Shown here one piece after another: positions 1 through 7,092 of a stretch of DNA of 7,115 bases; positions within the stretch are counted from its first letter, which is position 1, and every line of letters starts with the position of its first letter. The notes beneath the pieces are model-generated. The model was not told the origin of the DNA, searched no databases, and worked only from the letters and a program-made list of their open reading frames with translations. The position numbers were made by a program, and so were the translations under genes. Source of the DNA: Geobacter sp. UBA4074 (GTDB lineage Bacteria > Desulfobacterota > Desulfuromonadia > Geobacterales > Pseudopelobacteraceae); the NCBI GenBank assembly GCA_002383415.1, contig DFYU01000018.1, positions 1-7,115 of the forward strand, read 5' to 3'.

Positions 1-1055
1 AGATGGACGGCTTTGAATCCAACGAAGGGGTGATCCTGATCGCCGCCACCAACCGTCCCGACGTGCTGGACCCGGCCCTGCTGCGCCCCGGCCGCTTTGA
101 CCGTCAGGTAGTGGTTCCCCGCCCCGATGTCAAGGGACGGGAAAAGATTCTGTCAGTCCATGCCAAGAAGGTGCCGCTGACCCCCGAAGTGGATCTCGCT
201 ATTATTGCGCGCGGCACACCAGGCTTCTCCGGTGCCGATCTGGCAAACCTGGTCAACGAGGCGGCCTTGCTGGCGGCTCGTAATGACAAGTCATCCGTCA
301 ATATGCAGGATTTTGATGCCGCCAAGGACAAGGTCCTGATGGGTGCAGAGCGCCGCAGCATGGTCATCTCCGACGAAGAGAAAAAGAGCACCGCCTACCA
401 TGAGGCCGGCCATACCCTGGTAGCCAAAATGACCCCCGGCAGCGACCCGGTCCATAAGGTCTCCATCATCCCGCGGGGCCGCGCCCTGGGCGTCACCATG
501 CAGCTGCCGATCGAAGACAAGCACAGCTACAATCGCGAGTCGTTGTTAGGGCGCATCGCCGTACTGATGGGCGGCCGCGCAGCTGAAGAACTGATCTTCA
601 AAACCTTTACCACCGGCGCCGGTAACGACATTGAACGTGCCACCGAGATGGCCCGCAAGATGGTCTGCGAGTGGGGTATGAGCGACCGGATGGGACCGGT
701 CTCCTTTGGCAAGAAGGATGAGTCGATCTTCCTGGGCCGCGAGATGGCCATGCACAAGAACTTCAGCGAAGAGACCGCTGAAAAGATCGATGAAGAGATC
801 AAGCGGATCGTGGATGAGAGCTATAGCCGCGCCCTGACCATCCTGCAGGAGAACGAACAGATCCTGCACAACCTGTCAAACTGCCTGGTAGAGAAGGAAA
901 ACCTGACTGGCGCCGAGGTAGATGATATCATCGCCGGCATCGCCCCGCTCTGCACCGGTAAAAAGCCTGAAGCAGAAGCCACGCCGGAACCGGCTGCAGC
1001 TGAACAGCCGGAACAGGCCGACGAGCCGGCCAAACCGGTGGATATCCAGGCGTGA
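1..1055 (+). CDS. ftsH: ATP-dependent zinc metalloprotease FtsH, C-terminal part (5' end outside window)
   Basis: Membrane-anchored AAA+ protease that unfolds and degrades membrane and short-lived cytosolic proteins as a hexamer. The reading frame is open from the window edge. The ATG at base 3 is not the true start: it is the internal Met of the conserved E-M-D-G-F stretch, and bases 1-2 end the preceding Glu codon. Counting from that Met, the second region of homology lies at residues 15-35, with the RPGRFDR arginine fingers (R28, R31). The zinc site HEAGH is at 133-137, and the third ligand is probably D209 in GAGNDIERAT. The transmembrane segments and Walker A/B motifs lie upstream, outside the window. 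The last 30 or so residues form a Pro/Ala/Glu-rich, probably disordered tail. The stop overlaps the folP start by 4 bases. Identification is very secure; which FtsH paralogue it is cannot be told. Confidence 0.97.
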   Translation, partial: MDGFESNEGVILIAATNRPDVLDPALLRPGRFDRQVVVPRPDVKGREKILSVHAKKVPLTPEVDLAIIARGTPGFSGADLANLVNEAALLAARNDKSSVNMQDFDAAKDKVLMGAERRSMVISDEEKKSTAYHEAGHTLVAKMTPGSDPVHKVSIIPRGRALGVTMQLPIEDKHSYNRESLLGRIAVLMGGRAAEELIFKTFTTGAGNDIERATEMARKMVCEWGMSDRMGPVSFGKKDESIFLGREMAMHKNFSEETAEKIDEEIKRIVDESYSRALTILQENEQILHNLSNCLVEKENLTGAEVDDIIAGIAPLCTGKKPEAEATPEPAAAEQPEQADEPAKPVDIQA

Positions 1056-2254
1056 TCCGCCCCCTGATCCTGCGCAGCACGGCGGAGGCCCGCCGTGAGC
1101 TGGAGCGGATCGGGGTCGACCCGGCCGGTATCGCACGGATGCTGCCCAAGCTGGAACCGTTGCCGATCCTGGTACCTGGGCTACGGCCAGCGGCCGCCAA
1201 CATCCTCAAGCAAGAACTGCTCTCCCTGGGCGGGGACGCCGCTGTGGCCCGCGGCACGGTGGCCTGCAGTATCGACAGAACCGATGTCCTGCTGATCGGC
1301 ACCCGCAAACAGCTGTCCGGCCTGTGTGCCAAGTTGGCCCAGCAGCCGTTTGGCCTGGCGGCACTGGCTGAGCAGGTGCGCCAACTACTGGCAACACTGA
1401 CAACCCCCAGGCCGGCCTGGAGGCTTGCCAGACGGGAACTTCCGCTGCAGCGGCCGTTGATCATGGGCATCCTCAACGTGACACCCGATTCCTTCTCGGA
1501 CGGCGGGCGTTTCTCTACCGTTGAGACTGCCGTTGCTCATGCCCTGCAGATGGTGGAGCAGGGGGCCGACATCATCGACATCGGCGCCGAGAGTACCCGA
1601 CCTGGTGCGCCACTGGTTGCTCCAGATGAAGAGCTACGGCGCCTGTTGCCGGTATTGGAGGCGCTGGCTGGGCGGATCGCTGTGCCGATCTCGATCGACA
1701 CCTGGAAGGCCCCGGTGGCCGAGGCCGCGCTTAAGGCCGGAGCCGAGATCATCAACGACATCAGCGGCCTGACCTTTGACCCTGCGCTGGCCCAGGTAGC
1801 GGCAAACCACCGGGCCGGACTGGTGCTGATGCATACCCGGGGCACACCGGCAACCATGCAGCAGGACACGGGCTATCAGGACCTGCTGGGCGAGATTGCC
1901 GATTTTTTGCAGGCTTCACTCCAGGCGGCGCTTACGGCCGGCTGCAGCCCTGAACAACTGGTGCTGGACCCCGGCATCGGTTTTGGCAAAGACACCACCG
2001 GCAATCTGGAGATTCTGCGCCGGCTGCCGGAACTGGCCGGCCTGGGCTGTCCCCTGCTGGTGGGCAGTTCACGCAAGCGGTTCATCGGTACGGTGCTGGA
2101 GCGGGAAAAGCCCGAAGACCGACTGTTCGGCACCGCTGCCACCGTGGCGCTGGCCGTGGCCCATGGGGCACGTATCCTGCGGGTGCACGACGTGCAGGCC
2201 ATGCGGGATGTGGTCGACATGGCCCATAGTATTATTTCTCCAACCATCGACTGA
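1052..2254 (+). CDS. folP: Dihydropteroate synthase, long form with N-terminal extension
   Basis: Joins 6-hydroxymethyl-7,8-dihydropterin pyrophosphate to p-aminobenzoate to make dihydropteroate, in folate synthesis in the cytosol; the family is the sulfonamide target. At 400 residues it is well over the usual 270-290. The TIM-barrel enzyme occupies about residues 134-400: NVTPDSF (142-148), DIGAESTRPG (176-185), D216 in SIDTW, N235-D236, LDPGIGFGKD (305-314), GSSRKRF (338-344) and RVHD (377-380). These match the E. coli substrate-binding residues N22, D96, N115, D185, K221, R255 and H257. Residues 1-130 are an extra domain with the segment TDVLLIGTRKQL and then QQPFGLAAL. I recall such extensions in clostridial and Geobacter-type enzymes. 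The GTG start overlaps the ftsH stop (GTGA), with a modest Shine-Dalgarno-like GGTGGA at 1037-1042. An internal Met at residue 138 would cut into the first barrel strand, so the long form is preferred. Confidence 0.95.
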   Translation: MIRPLILRSTAEARRELERIGVDPAGIARMLPKLEPLPILVPGLRPAAANILKQELLSLGGDAAVARGTVACSIDRTDVLLIGTRKQLSGLCAKLAQQPFGLAALAEQVRQLLATLTTPRPAWRLARRELPLQRPLIMGILNVTPDSFSDGGRFSTVETAVAHALQMVEQGADIIDIGAESTRPGAPLVAPDEELRRLLPVLEALAGRIAVPISIDTWKAPVAEAALKAGAEIINDISGLTFDPALAQVAANHRAGLVLMHTRGTPATMQQDTGYQDLLGEIADFLQASLQAALTAGCSPEQLVLDPGIGFGKDTTGNLEILRRLPELAGLGCPLLVGSSRKRFIGTVLEREKPEDRLFGTAATVALAVAHGARILRVHDVQAMRDVVDMAHSIISPTID

Positions 2255-2264
2255 CGGCAACGCC

Positions 2265-3044
2265 ATGCAGACACCCCTTGACATAACCGGCTGCCTGGAC
2301 AACATCTTCCTGGCGCTGCTGGTGTTCGGCCTGGCGCTGATCATCAAACGTGAGGTGGCCTTCCGCCTGCTGGCGGTGATGGCGCTGCTGACCCTGTTGT
2401 CGTTTGCCGCCCGACTGGCCGCCATCCAGCCACTGATCCGCTCCATCGACACCGTGATCGCCTCGATGCCGATCATCCTGGCGGTAATCTTCCAGAACGA
2501 CCTGCGCCGCACCCTGCTGGCCATCGGCAAACGGCAATCCACCGCCCCGGCACAGGACAGTGACGGCACCGTGGATGAAATCCTGCGTGCCCTGGCCGAC
2601 ATGGCCGGTCGCCGCATCGGCGCCCTGGTGGTGATCGTACGCCACCAGCCGATCGAGCATCTGCTGCAGGTGGGCACCGATCTGGACGCCAAGGTGACCA
2701 GCGAACTACTCAATTCGATCTTTCTGCCCTACTCGCCGATCCATGACGGCGCGGTGATCATCCACAAGGGCAAGATCACCCGGGCCGGCTGCCTGCTGCC
2801 CCTTTCCCACAACCCGGATATCGCCAAAAGCTTCGGCACCCGTCACCGGGCCGCCCTGGGACTCTCGGAACTGTCCGACGCCCTGGTGCTGGTGGTATCG
2901 GAAGAGACCGGCAAGATCTCGGCGGTTCACGACAGCACCATCACCTATGACATCGAAACGGCCGAGCTGAAACGGCTGCTGAAAAAATCCCTCGATCAAC
3001 GGCGTTCATCCCCGAGCGCCCCTGCTGAAGGAGCATCACCATGA
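2265..3044 (+). CDS. cdaA: Membrane-bound diadenylate cyclase (c-di-AMP synthase), CdaA/DacA type
   Basis: Condenses two ATP into cyclic di-AMP, a second messenger linked to potassium/osmotic balance and cell-wall homeostasis. The protein has 259 residues, near the family's usual length of about 270. Three hydrophobic segments (about 13-27, 31-52, 62-77) precede FQNDLRR (76-82), which corresponds to the family FQPELRR. The DisA_N catalytic domain covers about 100-225, with the DGA motif (161-163, in SPIHDGAVII) and RHR motif (193-195, in GTRHRAALGLSE) both intact, so activity is expected. A Ser/Pro/Ala-rich tail follows residue 244. The frame stays open upstream to 1896, but that part overlaps folP and is a shadow; ATG 2265 puts the first membrane helix at the family position. 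It lies 10 bases after folP with no clear Shine-Dalgarno, so translation probably depends on coupling. Its stop overlaps the glmM start (ATGA). No cdaR/ybbR gene follows. Confidence 0.94.
   Translation: MQTPLDITGCLDNIFLALLVFGLALIIKREVAFRLLAVMALLTLLSFAARLAAIQPLIRSIDTVIASMPIILAVIFQNDLRRTLLAIGKRQSTAPAQDSDGTVDEILRALADMAGRRIGALVVIVRHQPIEHLLQVGTDLDAKVTSELLNSIFLPYSPIHDGAVIIHKGKITRAGCLLPLSHNPDIAKSFGTRHRAALGLSELSDALVLVVSEETGKISAVHDSTITYDIETAELKRLLKKSLDQRRSSPSAPAEGASP
3028..3033 (+). promoter_or_regulatory. Ribosome binding site of glmM
   Basis: AAGGAG lies 7 bases before ATG 3041, inside the last codons of cdaA. It is the strongest Shine-Dalgarno in the window and supports the glmM start. Confidence 0.8.
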
Positions 3045-4399
3045 AAAAACTGTTCGGCACCGACGGCGTGCGCGGCGTCGCCAACGTGCACCCCATGACC
3101 ACCGAGATGGCCATGCAACTGGGCCGGGCTGCGGCCTACATCTTCAAAAGCTCCGGCCCCCGCCGTCACCGGATTGTGATCGGCAAGGACACCCGCCTGT
3201 CGGGCTATATGCTGGAGAGCGCCCTGTTGGCAGGCATCTGCTCGATGGGGGTCGATGTGCTGCTGGTGGGACCGCTGCCCACACCGGGCATCGCCAACAT
3301 CACCAAATCGATGCGGGCTGACGCCGGGGTGGTGATCTCCGCCTCCCACAACGCCTTTCAGGATAATGGTATCAAGTTCTTCTCGGCCGACGGCTTCAAG
3401 CTGCCGGACGAGATCGAACTGAAGATCGAAAAGCTGATCGACTCCAAGAAGATCGACTCGCTACGTCCCACCGCCACCGAGGTGGGCAAGGCCTTCCGGA
3501 TCGACGATGCCGCCGGTCGCTACATTGTGTTCCTCAAAAACAGCTTCCCGGCCGACCTGGACCTGTCCGGCCTGAAGATCGTGCTGGACTGCGCCAACGG
3601 TGCCGCCTACAAGGTGGCCCCGGCCGTCTTCGAAGAACTGGGAGCCGAGGTGATCCCCCTGGGGGTCAGACCAAACGGCAGTAACATCAACGCCGGTTGC
3701 GGCTCGCTGCATCCCGAGGTGATCAGCGAGGCGGTCAAACAGCACCAGGCCCATATCGGCATCGCCCTGGACGGCGACGCCGACCGGGTAATCGTCTGCG
3801 ACGAGTTCGGCAACGAGGTCAACGGCGATCAGATCATGGCGATCTGCGCCACCGACATGCTGGCCCGCAAGACCCTCAAGAAGAAAACACTGGTGGCCAC
3901 GGTGATGAGCAACATGGGGCTGGACATCGCCCTGCGCAAGGCCGGCGGCAAGATCATCAAGACCGCCGTCGGGGACCGCTACGTGGTGGAGGAAATGCGC
4001 AAAGGCGGCTACAACCTGGGGGGCGAGCAGTCGGGACACCTGATCTTCCTGGACAACAACACCACCGGCGACGGCGTACTGGCGGCACTGCAACTGCTGG
4101 CGGTGATGCGCCGCCGTGAAAAGCCGCTCTCGGAGCTGGCCGAGGTGATGATCCCCCTGCCCCAGGTGCTGGTTAACGTACGGGTGCGGGAACGCAAGGA
4201 TATCATGACCCTGCCCAGCGTGGCCAAGGCGATCCGCGACGTGGAACAGAAACTGGGGGACGAAGGGCGGGTACTGATCCGCTATTCCGGTACCGAGCCG
4301 CTGTTGCGGATAATGCTGGAGGGGCAGGATAAATACGAAATCACCACCTGGGCCAACGAGATCGGCGACCTGGTGAAGCAACAGATCGGAGCACACTGA
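3041..4399 (+). CDS. glmM: Phosphoglucosamine mutase GlmM
   Basis: Converts glucosamine-6-phosphate to glucosamine-1-phosphate in the cytosol, the step before GlmU makes UDP-GlcNAc for peptidoglycan and LPS. The 452 residues fit the family (about 445). It opens with the typical MKKLFGTDGVRG. The catalytic phosphoserine is S102 in SASHN (100-104), the same number as in E. coli. The metal loop is DGDADR (244-249; D244, D246, D248), the sugar-binding loop is GEQSGH (328-333), and the phosphate-binding loop of domain 4 is RYSGTEPLLR (414-423). The SASHN-x-F position carries Ala where many homologues have Pro. Its start overlaps the cdaA stop by 4 bases (ATGA) and has a good AAGGAG site. In Firmicutes, CdaA binds and is inhibited by GlmM, so this neighbour pair is probably functional. 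The GTDGVRG and GEQSGH wording favours GlmM over general phosphomannomutases. Confidence 0.97.
   Translation: MKKLFGTDGVRGVANVHPMTTEMAMQLGRAAAYIFKSSGPRRHRIVIGKDTRLSGYMLESALLAGICSMGVDVLLVGPLPTPGIANITKSMRADAGVVISASHNAFQDNGIKFFSADGFKLPDEIELKIEKLIDSKKIDSLRPTATEVGKAFRIDDAAGRYIVFLKNSFPADLDLSGLKIVLDCANGAAYKVAPAVFEELGAEVIPLGVRPNGSNINAGCGSLHPEVISEAVKQHQAHIGIALDGDADRVIVCDEFGNEVNGDQIMAICATDMLARKTLKKKTLVATVMSNMGLDIALRKAGGKIIKTAVGDRYVVEEMRKGGYNLGGEQSGHLIFLDNNTTGDGVLAALQLLAVMRRREKPLSELAEVMIPLPQVLVNVRVRERKDIMTLPSVAKAIRDVEQKLGDEGRVLIRYSGTEPLLRIMLEGQDKYEITTWANEIGDLVKQQIGAH
4388..4391 (+). promoter_or_regulatory. Ribosome binding site of pdxJ
   Basis: GGAG lies 10 bases before ATG 4402, within the final glmM codons. 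This spacing is acceptable and supports the pdxJ start. Confidence 0.6.
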
Positions 4400-4401
4400 C
4401 C

Positions 4402-5118
4402 ATGTCGAAGTTGGGACTGAACGTTGATCACGTGGCCACCGTGCGCCAGGCGCGGGGCGGCGCCGAGCCCGATCCGGTCACGGCAGCCGCCATCGGCGAG
4501 CTGGCTGGAGCCGAAGGGATCACCATCCACCTGCGGGAAGACCGTCGCCACATCCAGGACCGCGACCTGGAACTACTGCGCCAGACGATAAAAACGCGCT
4601 TGAACCTTGAGATGGCCGCCACCGCAGAGATGGTGGCGATTGCCAGCCGCATCAGGCCGGAACAGTGCACGCTGGTGCCTGAAAAACGGCAGGAGCTGAC
4701 CACCGAGGGGGGGCTGGACGTGATCGCCAACTTCCAATCGGTGCAATCTGCGGTACACTCGCTGCAGCAGGCCGGCATCATCGTCAGCCTGTTCGTGGAC
4801 CCAAACCCGGAACAGATCAGCGCCGCCAAGAAAACCGGCGCCGAGGCGATCGAGATCCACACCGGCGCCTATGCAGAGGCACGGGATCAGGCCAGCCGCG
4901 ACAAGGAGCTGGCCGCCATCCGTGAAGCCGTTGGCCTGGGCAATGAACTGGGCATGACCGTCCATGCCGGCCACGGCCTGAATTACGTCAACATCGCCCC
5001 CCTGGCTGGCATGCCGGGGATCGAGGAGTTCAACATCGGCCACAGCATCATCGCCCGTGCGGTGTTGGTGGGCCTGGATCGGGCGGTACGGGAGATGGTG
5101 GCACTGCTGCGGCAATGA
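4402..5118 (+). CDS. pdxJ: Pyridoxine 5'-phosphate synthase PdxJ
   Basis: Closes the ring from 3-amino-2-oxopropyl phosphate (1-amino-3-phosphohydroxyacetone) and 1-deoxy-D-xylulose-5-phosphate to give pyridoxine 5'-phosphate, the last ring-forming step of DXP-dependent vitamin B6 synthesis. The 238 residues match the family length. Visible motifs are LGLNVDHVATVRQARGG at the N-terminus (4-20), HLREDRRHIQD (43-53) with H43, NLEMA (68-72) with E70, LVPEKR (91-96), EIHTGAYA (151-158) and HAGHGLNY (188-195) with H191. H43, E70 and H191 correspond to E. coli H45, E72 and H193. It begins 2 bases after glmM and its stop overlaps acpS by 4 bases. The pdxJ-acpS pair is also found in E. coli. Its presence implies the DXP-dependent B6 route rather than PdxST. 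Confidence 0.97.
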   Translation: MSKLGLNVDHVATVRQARGGAEPDPVTAAAIGELAGAEGITIHLREDRRHIQDRDLELLRQTIKTRLNLEMAATAEMVAIASRIRPEQCTLVPEKRQELTTEGGLDVIANFQSVQSAVHSLQQAGIIVSLFVDPNPEQISAAKKTGAEAIEIHTGAYAEARDQASRDKELAAIREAVGLGNELGMTVHAGHGLNYVNIAPLAGMPGIEEFNIGHSIIARAVLVGLDRAVREMVALLRQ

Positions 5119-5489
5119 TCATCGGCACCGGCATTGATACGGTCGAGGTGGCCCGTTTCCAGCGTTTTCTGGATCAGGGGAACCAGCGTCTGCTGGACCG
5201 GCTGTTCAGCCCGCAGGAGCAGGACTACTGCCGCGCCAAGAAACAGGCCGCTGCCTGCTACGCTGCCCGCTTCGCCGCCAAGGAGGCCTTTTTGAAGGCG
5301 CTGGGCACCGGGCTGCGGGACGGCATCAGCTGGATTGAGATCGAGGTGGTCAATGATCCGCTGGGCAAGCCTGAACTCAACCTGACCGGTTCTGCCCAAC
5401 AGCAGCTGGAACAACGGGGGGGTAGCCGAACCAACCTCTCCCTCTCCCACGACGGCGGACAGGCCGTTGCCATCGTGATACTGGAGTAG
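5115..5489 (+). CDS. acpS: Holo-[acyl-carrier-protein] synthase AcpS
   Basis: Transfers 4'-phosphopantetheine from CoA to the serine of apo acyl carrier protein, activating fatty acid synthesis; works as a trimer in the cytosol. The 124 residues are typical of the short AcpS type. The Mg/CoA-binding GTGIDTVEVARF is at 4-15 (D8), the second signature RFAAKEAFLKALGTG at 52-66 (E57, K61), and the C-terminal SLSHD at 109-113. The start overlaps the pdxJ stop (ATGA). There is no well-placed Shine-Dalgarno: GGTGG at 5097-5101 is 13 bases away. Translation therefore probably relies on ribosomes reinitiating after pdxJ. Family assignment is secure. Confidence 0.96.
   Translation: MIIGTGIDTVEVARFQRFLDQGNQRLLDRLFSPQEQDYCRAKKQAAACYAARFAAKEAFLKALGTGLRDGISWIEIEVVNDPLGKPELNLTGSAQQQLEQRGGSRTNLSLSHDGGQAVAIVILE
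5483..5486 (+). promoter_or_regulatory. Ribosome binding site of nnr
   Basis: GGAG lies 6 bases before ATG 5493, overlapping the last acpS codons. It supports this ATG over the next in-frame ATG at 5517. Confidence 0.65.
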
Positions 5490-5492
5490 CCC

Positions 5493-7082
5493 ATGCAGGT
5501 CGTCACCGCCCATACCATGCAGGAGCTGGATCGCCGGGCCATCAACGACTATGGCATTCCGGGCCGGCAACTGATGGAAAACGCCGGCCGGTCCTGCGCT
5601 GAGCGGATCGCCCGCGACTTCGGCCTTCCCGGCGACAACTACGCCGTGATCCTGGCCGGCAAGGGCAACAACGGCGGTGATGGCTACGTGATCGCCCGCC
5701 ACCTGCTGGACAAGGGCTGGCAGGTGCTGGTGATCGTACTGGCAGAGCGCCAGGAGATCAGCGGCGATGCCCAGACCATGCTGGAGCTGCTGCCGGCCAC
5801 GCTGGTCAGCTTTTGCCCCAAACAGGGAGAGCTGAACGCCCACCACGCAGCCGACCTGCAGCGGGCCACCGTGCTGGTGGATGCCCTGCTGGGGACCGGG
5901 CTCAGAAACGATCTGCAGGGGGTCTACCGGGAGGCGGTGACACTGATCAACGCCAGCCCCGCCAAGGTCGTGGCAGTGGATATCCCCTCCGGCGTACACG
6001 GCACCAGCGGCGCCATCCTGGGACAGGCGGTCCGGACCGACCTGACCGTCAGCTTTGCCTGCGCCAAGTTGGGACAACTGCTCTACCCCGGCGCCCTGCA
6101 GACCGGCCGGCTGGAGGTGGTCGATATCGGTATCCCGCCGCAGCTACTGGCCGAGGCCCCCTGCTACGAGTACCTGGATGTCGAACTGGTGTCGCAACTG
6201 CTCCGCCCCCGCGACCGCCAGGCCCATAAAGGGACCTTCGGCCACTGCCTGCTGATCGCCGGCTCCACCGGCAAGAGCGGCGCCGCCGCCCTGGCAGCCA
6301 ACGCGACTGTCCGGTCCGGCGCCGGCCTGGTCACCCTGGCCTGCCCTGCCACCATCAATCCGATCCTGGAGATCAAGACCACCGAGGCGATGACCGCCCC
6401 GTTGCCCGACAACGCCAACGGCCAGCTGACTGATGCCGCGCTGCCCCTGCTTGCGCAGCTGCTGGTTGACAAAGACGCGGTGGCGCTGGGCCCCGGCATC
6501 GGCCGCCAGCCGGAAACCATCAGACTGGTACAGCGCTTGGTCGAAACGATCAGCCTGCCGCTGGTGATCGACGCCGATGGCCTGAACGCCCTGGCTGACG
6601 ATATAACCGTCTTGCAACGTACGGCGTCCCCCAGCGTCATCCTGACCCCCCACCCGGGGGAGATGGCCCGGCTGCTGGGGACGGCGCTGCCCGCTGCCCC
6701 GGAGGAGCGGATCGAGGTAGCCCGACAGTTTGCCCGCAGCTACGGTGTGCACCTGATACTGAAAGGGGCCCGCACCCTCATCGCCGCACCGGATGGCAGG
6801 GTGGCCATCAACGGCAGCGGCAACCCCGGCATGGCCAGCGGCGGCATGGGTGACGTGCTGACCGGCGTGTTGACCGCCCTGTTGGGCCACGGCCTTCCCC
6901 CCTGGCAGGCCTGCCAGTTGGGTGTCTTCGTCCACGGCCTGGCCGGCGATCTGGTGGTGGCCGACAAAGGCGAGATCGGCATGCAGGCCGGCGATGTGGT
7001 TGAGTCCCTGCCCTATGCCTTTCAGCAACTCATGCAACGAAACAGCAGGCACCATCAACCCGAACCATTATCCCAGAAATGA
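5493..7082 (+). CDS. nnr: Bifunctional NAD(P)H-hydrate epimerase / ADP-dependent (S)-NAD(P)H-hydrate dehydratase
   Basis: Repairs NADH and NADPH damaged by hydration. The N-terminal YjeF_N domain interconverts the R and S hydrates; the C-terminal ribokinase-like domain dehydrates the S form, in bacteria using ADP. The 529 residues fit the fused family. Epimerase motifs: AGKGNNGGDGYVIARHL (55-71), DALLGTGL (130-137) and AVDIPSGVHG (161-170; D163 probably catalytic). Dehydratase motifs: HKGTFGHCLLIAGSTGKSG (245-263), LGPGIG (332-337), DADGLNAL (360-367), TPHPGEMARLLG (385-396) and NPGMASGGMGDVLTG (444-458). The last 20 residues are a hydrophilic tail. It starts 3 bases after acpS, and the opening VVTAHTMQELDRRA fits the family start. 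The older annotation is 'YjeF, carbohydrate kinase'. Confidence 0.96.
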   Translation: MQVVTAHTMQELDRRAINDYGIPGRQLMENAGRSCAERIARDFGLPGDNYAVILAGKGNNGGDGYVIARHLLDKGWQVLVIVLAERQEISGDAQTMLELLPATLVSFCPKQGELNAHHAADLQRATVLVDALLGTGLRNDLQGVYREAVTLINASPAKVVAVDIPSGVHGTSGAILGQAVRTDLTVSFACAKLGQLLYPGALQTGRLEVVDIGIPPQLLAEAPCYEYLDVELVSQLLRPRDRQAHKGTFGHCLLIAGSTGKSGAAALAANATVRSGAGLVTLACPATINPILEIKTTEAMTAPLPDNANGQLTDAALPLLAQLLVDKDAVALGPGIGRQPETIRLVQRLVETISLPLVIDADGLNALADDITVLQRTASPSVILTPHPGEMARLLGTALPAAPEERIEVARQFARSYGVHLILKGARTLIAAPDGRVAINGSGNPGMASGGMGDVLTGVLTALLGHGLPPWQACQLGVFVHGLAGDLVVADKGEIGMQAGDVVESLPYAFQQLMQRNSRHHQPEPLSQK

Positions 7083-7085
7083 GGT
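7081..7085 (+). promoter_or_regulatory. Ribosome binding site of the next gene
   Basis: GAGGT overlaps the nnr stop codon and sits 7 bases before ATG 7093, so the downstream gene probably continues the operon. Confidence 0.65.
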
Positions 7086-7092
7086 ACCAGCC

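Noticed and set aside
3..5. ATG at the window edge as the start of a 350-residue protein
   Set aside because: It is the internal Met of the conserved FtsH AAA+ region. A protein starting here would lack the membrane segments and ATP-binding motifs.
990..1011. Perfect 7-base inverted repeat (CCGGCTG / CAGCCGG, 8-base loop) near the end of ftsH, a possible terminator or attenuator
   Set aside because: No T-run follows, it lies within the coding sequence of the Ala/Pro/Glu-rich tail, and the next gene overlaps the stop. Repetitive GCC/CCG/GAA codons explain it.
1896..2264. Upstream in-frame extension of cdaA, suggesting a 382-residue protein
   Set aside because: The extension overlaps conserved folP sequence, is Trp/Arg/Cys-rich and resembles no CdaA N-terminus. 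ATG 2265 gives the normal family length.
3697..4119. Plus-strand open frame of 140 codons in another frame inside glmM
   Set aside because: Its composition is almost entirely Arg, Gly, His, Gln and Pro, typical of an off-frame reading of GC-rich codons, and it sits inside an intact gene.
3461..4396. Long minus-strand open frame (311 codons) opposite glmM
   Set aside because: It lies wholly antisense to a securely identified gene. Its translation is rich in His, Gln, Gly and Val, as expected from reading GC-rich codons backwards, and shows no recognisable motif.
4983..6077. Minus-strand open frame of 364 codons opposite pdxJ, acpS and nnr
   Set aside because: It spans three securely identified genes on the other strand and has biased composition with no family motifs; it is a by-product of high GC.
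6144..7058. Minus-strand open frame of 304 codons opposite nnr
   Set aside because: It is a Gly/Gln/His/Ala-rich shadow of the conserved Nnr dehydratase domain, with no motifs of its own.
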